A DNA stretch of 11,341 bases, taken from the NCBI GenBank assembly GCA_020832725.1, contig JAFIEC010000325.1, forward strand, positions 1-11,341, in the 5' to 3' direction. Made by a program: the position numbers and the translations under genes. Under the pieces are notes generated by a model. That model saw nothing but the letters and a program-made list of their open reading frames with translations, was not told where the DNA came from and did no database searches. This DNA is from Paracoccaceae bacterium (GTDB lineage: Bacteria > Pseudomonadota > Alphaproteobacteria > Rhodobacterales > Rhodobacteraceae). Shown piece by piece: positions 8,752-11,341 of the stretch. The first letter of the stretch is position 1. Each line of letters begins with the position of its first letter.

Positions 8752-9830
8752 GCCCCGCCCTCCCCGTGGTCCGGAAATGTCAGCTCGTCCGCGCCCAGCG
8801 GTGCCAGCATGGCTGCCACCTCGGCCCCGGTGAGGGCCATCGCATCGGCATGGCGCCAGCGGGGGCTGCGGTCCTTGTCGATGATCTGCGCACGCACCCC
8901 CTCGAGGAAATCGCCCGCCTCGGCCGCGCGCCATGTCCAGCGGAATTCCTGCGCCAGCGCGGTGCGGATATCGGGCGCGGGGCCAAGCGCGCGGATCATC
9001 CAGCCGGTGGAGGCCATCGACAACGGGCTGTTGCGCGCGCCTGCCGCACGGGCGGCCTCGGCCCAGTCGCCCGACGCAGCCGCAAGGCCCGACAGCGCGG
9101 CGCGCAGCCATTCCGCCCCGTCGCCCGCATCCCCCGTGCCCGCATAGGCCCGCCCGATCGCCCCGAGATCGTGCGCCAGCGGTCCCTCGCGGCGGGGGCG
9201 CGCGGCCTGGGCGACAAGACCCGCATCGCCCGTTGCCACCAGCTCTGCCACCAGCGCGGGCCAATCCTCTTCGGGGACGACATGGTCGGCAAAGCCTGCC
9301 AGCAGCGCGTCATCGGGGCCAAAGCGTGCACCCGTCATCCCCAGATGCAGCCCCAGCCGCCCCGGTGCCCGCGCCAGCAGCCGCGTGCCGCCCACATCCG
9401 GGATCAGGCCGATCCCGGTCTCGGGCATGGCGACCTGCGCGCTTTCGCCCAGAACGCGGTGGCTGGCATTGCCGCCGATCCCCACGCCGCCGCCCATGAC
9501 AAAGCCCTGCATCAGCGCAACGATGGGCTTGGGGTATTCGTTGATCGCGGCATTCATCCGGTATTCGTCGCGGAAGAACCCGCGCCCAAGGGCGAAATCC
9601 CCGGCGCGCCCGGCATGATACATGGCCGCGATATCTCCGCCCGCACAGAAGGCGCGCGTTCCCTCGGCATCGATCAGCACCAGCGCCACCTCGGGCGCAT
9701 GCCGCCATTCCTCCAGCGCGGCGGCGATCTGGCGGCACATGGCATGGCTCAGCGCATTCAGCACACCCGGCCGGGTCAGGGTGATGCGCCCTGCCCGCCC
9801 CTCGATCCGCGCGAACAGCTCGGCGCTCAT
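8748..9830 (-). CDS. 3-hydroxyisobutyryl-CoA hydrolase (enoyl-CoA hydratase/isomerase family)
   Basis: The 360-residue protein is of the crotonase fold but has the features of the HIBCH group, which hydrolyses 3-hydroxyisobutyryl-CoA so that the product can leave as the free acid. Visible are the oxyanion-hole segments FCAGGDI (61-67) and MGGGVGIGG (112-120), the FFRDEYRMN block (85-93), the active-site Glu137 in MPETGIGL and Asp145 in PDVGG, and the long C-terminal part with QEFRWTWR (294-301) and EGVRAQIIDKDRSPRW (310-325). True enoyl-CoA hydratases are about 260 residues and lack this C-terminal block, so this gene should not supply the hydration step. The segment NASHR (121-125) replaces the more usual HGSHR. 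The ATG at 9830 overlaps the stop of the acyl-CoA dehydrogenase gene and its own stop overlaps mmsB, indicating a tightly coupled operon. Confidence 0.92.
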   Translation of the reverse strand: MSAELFARIEGRAGRITLTRPGVLNALSHAMCRQIAAALEEWRHAPEVALVLIDAEGTRAFCAGGDIAAMYHAGRAGDFALGRGFFRDEYRMNAAINEYPKPIVALMQGFVMGGGVGIGGNASHRVLGESAQVAMPETGIGLIPDVGGTRLLARAPGRLGLHLGMTGARFGPDDALLAGFADHVVPEEDWPALVAELVATGDAGLVAQAARPRREGPLAHDLGAIGRAYAGTGDAGDGAEWLRAALSGLAAASGDWAEAARAAGARNSPLSMASTGWMIRALGPAPDIRTALAQEFRWTWRAAEAGDFLEGVRAQIIDKDRSPRWRHADAMALTGAEVAAMLAPLGADELTFPDHGEGGA

Positions 9831-10975
9831 GTCGCCCTCCCCCCGACCAGCTGGCGCGCCACGATCAGGCGCATGATCTCGTTCGTGCCTTCGAGGATCT
9901 GATGCACCCGCAGGTCGCGCACGATCTTCTCGATGCCGTAATCGGCCAGATATCCATAGCCGCCATGAATCTGCAGGCAGCCGTTGGCCACGTCAAAGGC
10001 CTGATCGGTCACCAGCCGTTTGGCCATGGCGCAGAATTGCGTGGCCCGCACATCGCCGCGATCGAGCATCCAGGCCGCCTGATGCAGGAAGACGCGCGAG
10101 GATTGCAGCGCGGTCTCCATGTCGGCCAGCCGGAACTGGAGGGCCTGAAACGACGCAAGGGCCTGCCCGAAGGCCTCGCGCTCGGCCATGTAGCGCAGGG
10201 TCGCGTCAAAGGCCGCCTGCGCCCCCCCCAGCGCCGCGGCCGCGATGTTCAGCCGCCCCCCGTCCAGCCCGGCCATCGCATAGCGAAAGCCCGCGCCCTC
10301 TTCGCCCAGCAGGTTCTCCTCCGGGATCTCGCAGCCATCCAGCTGCACCTGCGCTGTGGGCTGGGCGCGCCAGCCCATCTTGTCCTCGGGCGCACCGAAG
10401 GACAGCCCCGGCGTGCCGGAGGGAACGATGAAGGCCGAAATGCCCCGGGGGCCCGACCCGCCCGACCGGGCCATGACGATATAGGCATCCGAATATCCTG
10501 CCCCCGAGATGAAGGCCTTTGTCCCCGTCAGCCGCCAGCCCTGCGCGCAGCGCTCGGCCCGGGTGCGCAGCGCGGCCGCGTCCGAGCCGGAGCCCGGCTC
10601 GGTCAGGCAATAGGAGAAGACAGTCTCCATGGCGCACATGGGGGGCAGCCAGCGGGCACGGGCCTCGGCGCTGCCGAAACGGTCGATCATGCCCGCGCAC
10701 ATGTTGTGGATCGACAGGAAAGCGGCCACCGACGGGCAGGCCATGGCCAGCGCCTCGAAGACAAGGGCCGCCTCGAGACGGCCAAGGCCGGACCCGCCCT
10801 GCCCCTCGTCCACGGTGATGCCGCCAAGGCCCAGCGCCGCCGCCTCGGGCCACAGGTCGCACGGGATGGTGCCCGCCGCCTCCCATGCCCGCGCATGGGG
10901 CGCGATGCGGTCCTGCCCGAAGGCACGGGCCATCTCGAAGATGGCCGCCTGTTCCTCGCTGGGCGCGAAGTCCAT
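9827..10975 (-). CDS. Isobutyryl-CoA dehydrogenase (ACAD8-like acyl-CoA dehydrogenase)
   Basis: The 382-residue flavoprotein oxidises an acyl-CoA at the alpha-beta bond and passes electrons to electron-transfer flavoprotein. Seen in order: the N-terminal MDFAPSEEQAAIFEMARAF, the FAD/substrate signature YCLTEPGSGSDAA (122-134), LDGGRLNIAA (237-246) and the C-terminal YGYLADYGIEKIVRDLR (340-356), with the catalytic Glu362 in LEGTNEIMR. The family alone does not fix the substrate, but position between mmsA and the HIBCH gene indicates isobutyryl-CoA, giving methacrylyl-CoA in valine breakdown. The ATG at 10975 is chosen because the GGAGGGAGGGA tract lies directly upstream and it matches the family N terminus; an ATG at 10990 lacks such a site. 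Its stop overlaps the next gene (ATGA). A branched-chain dehydrogenase of slightly different range is the main alternative. Confidence 0.9.
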   Translation of the reverse strand: MDFAPSEEQAAIFEMARAFGQDRIAPHARAWEAAGTIPCDLWPEAAALGLGGITVDEGQGGSGLGRLEAALVFEALAMACPSVAAFLSIHNMCAGMIDRFGSAEARARWLPPMCAMETVFSYCLTEPGSGSDAAALRTRAERCAQGWRLTGTKAFISGAGYSDAYIVMARSGGSGPRGISAFIVPSGTPGLSFGAPEDKMGWRAQPTAQVQLDGCEIPEENLLGEEGAGFRYAMAGLDGGRLNIAAAALGGAQAAFDATLRYMAEREAFGQALASFQALQFRLADMETALQSSRVFLHQAAWMLDRGDVRATQFCAMAKRLVTDQAFDVANGCLQIHGGYGYLADYGIEKIVRDLRVHQILEGTNEIMRLIVARQLVGGRAT

Positions 10976-10997
10976 GCTCCCTCCCTCCATGGCAGGA

Positions 10998-11017
10998 GGG
11001 CGCGCCCGCGCGCGCCC
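10998..11017 (-). other. GC-only hairpin between mmsA and the acyl-CoA dehydrogenase gene
   Basis: GGGCGCG and CGCGCCC pair perfectly over 7 bp around a 6-nt loop, in the 54-bp gap inside the operon. It lies 12 nt after the mmsA stop. It may stabilise or partly terminate the mmsA transcript. It contains a near copy of the tandem-repeat unit found at 2279. Confidence 0.35.
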
Positions 11018-11029
11018 CGCCCGCCGTGA

Positions 11030-11341
11030 TCAGTCCATCGCCTTGAAGTGGAACTCGCCGCCTTCCTTCAACCCGCTCGGCCAGCGCGCCGTCACCGTCT
11101 TGGTGCGGGTGTAGAACCGGAAGGCGTCGGGGCCGTGCTGGTTCAGGTCGCCGAAGCCCGATTTCTTCCAGCCCCCGAAGGTGTGATAGGCAAGTGGCAC
11201 CGGGATCGGCACGTTGATGCCCACCATCCCGATATTGATGCGGCTGGCGAAGTCGCGCGCGGCGTCGCCGTCGCGGGTAAAGATCGCGGTGCCGTTGCCG
11301 TATTCGTGGTCCATCGCATAGGCCCGCGCCTCGTCGTAGGT
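11030..11341 (-). CDS. mmsA: Methylmalonate-semialdehyde dehydrogenase (CoA-acylating), C-terminal part
   Basis: The last 103 residues of the aldehyde-dehydrogenase-family enzyme that converts methylmalonate semialdehyde to propionyl-CoA with CoA and NAD+, the final step of valine breakdown. The 5' end of the gene lies beyond the window edge, so the catalytic Cys and the NAD-binding region are not seen. The C-terminal blocks are diagnostic of MmsA: YGNGTAIFTRDGDAAR, GMVGINVPIPVP, FGGWKKSGFGDLNQHG and the TKTVTARWPSG stretch, ending in HFKAMD. It is the promoter-proximal visible gene of the valine operon, 54 bp upstream of the acyl-CoA dehydrogenase gene; any operon promoter or regulator gene must lie outside this window. 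Confidence 0.95.
   Translation of the reverse strand, partial: TYDEARAYAMDHEYGNGTAIFTRDGDAARDFASRINIGMVGINVPIPVPLAYHTFGGWKKSGFGDLNQHGPDAFRFYTRTKTVTARWPSGLKEGGEFHFKAMD

Overview
This window looks like ordinary chromosomal DNA from a high-GC alphaproteobacterium, most probably of the Rhodobacterales (Rhodobacteraceae). The reasons are the strongly GC-biased third positions, the protein sequences (UvrA, the A-type Fe-S carrier, MmsA), and an exact alphaproteobacterial SOS box (GTTC-N7-GTTC) upstream of uvrA. I see no mobile element, CRISPR array, rRNA or tRNA, and no credible undescribed defence or biosynthetic system.

Layout. (1) 22-1208, plus strand: an A-type iron-sulfur carrier of the SufA/ErpA type, then triosephosphate isomerase (tpiA). 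(2) 1253-2244, minus strand: a two-gene unit with a stand-alone Lrp/AsnC ligand-binding (RAM) domain protein followed by a short-chain dehydrogenase. Its probable promoter lies partly inside a 26-bp tandem repeat at 2279-2348. (3) 2347-4457, minus strand: a RecD-like SF1 helicase gene broken by one in-frame amber codon, overlapping a downstream RNA 2',3'-cyclic phosphodiesterase gene (thpR). (4) 4458-4642: a divergent control region with the SOS box and a good sigma70-type promoter. (5) 4643-7507, plus strand: uvrA, the damage-recognition ATPase of nucleotide excision repair. It carries an unusual Gly in place of the Walker A Ser of its first ATP site. (6) 7512-7541: a strong hairpin between convergent genes, then a small DUF2892 membrane protein on the minus strand (7563-7769) behind an unusually AT-rich leader with a tandem octamer. 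(7) 7864-11341, minus strand: a valine-catabolism operon, transcribed mmsA (cut by the window end), isobutyryl-CoA dehydrogenase, 3-hydroxyisobutyryl-CoA hydrolase, mmsB. The last three are linked by ATGA stop/start overlaps.

How the genes work together. The valine operon supplies isobutyryl-CoA oxidation, thioester hydrolysis, 3-hydroxyisobutyrate oxidation and the final acylating oxidation to propionyl-CoA. The methacrylyl-CoA hydration step is not encoded by a separate gene here. uvrA, and possibly the divergent helicase-thpR unit, should belong to the DNA-damage (LexA) regulon.

The points most worth a second look are the amber codon in the helicase, the altered UvrA P-loop about 670 bp away, and a GC-rich extragenic repeat that appears as a tandem array and as single copies at other gene boundaries.
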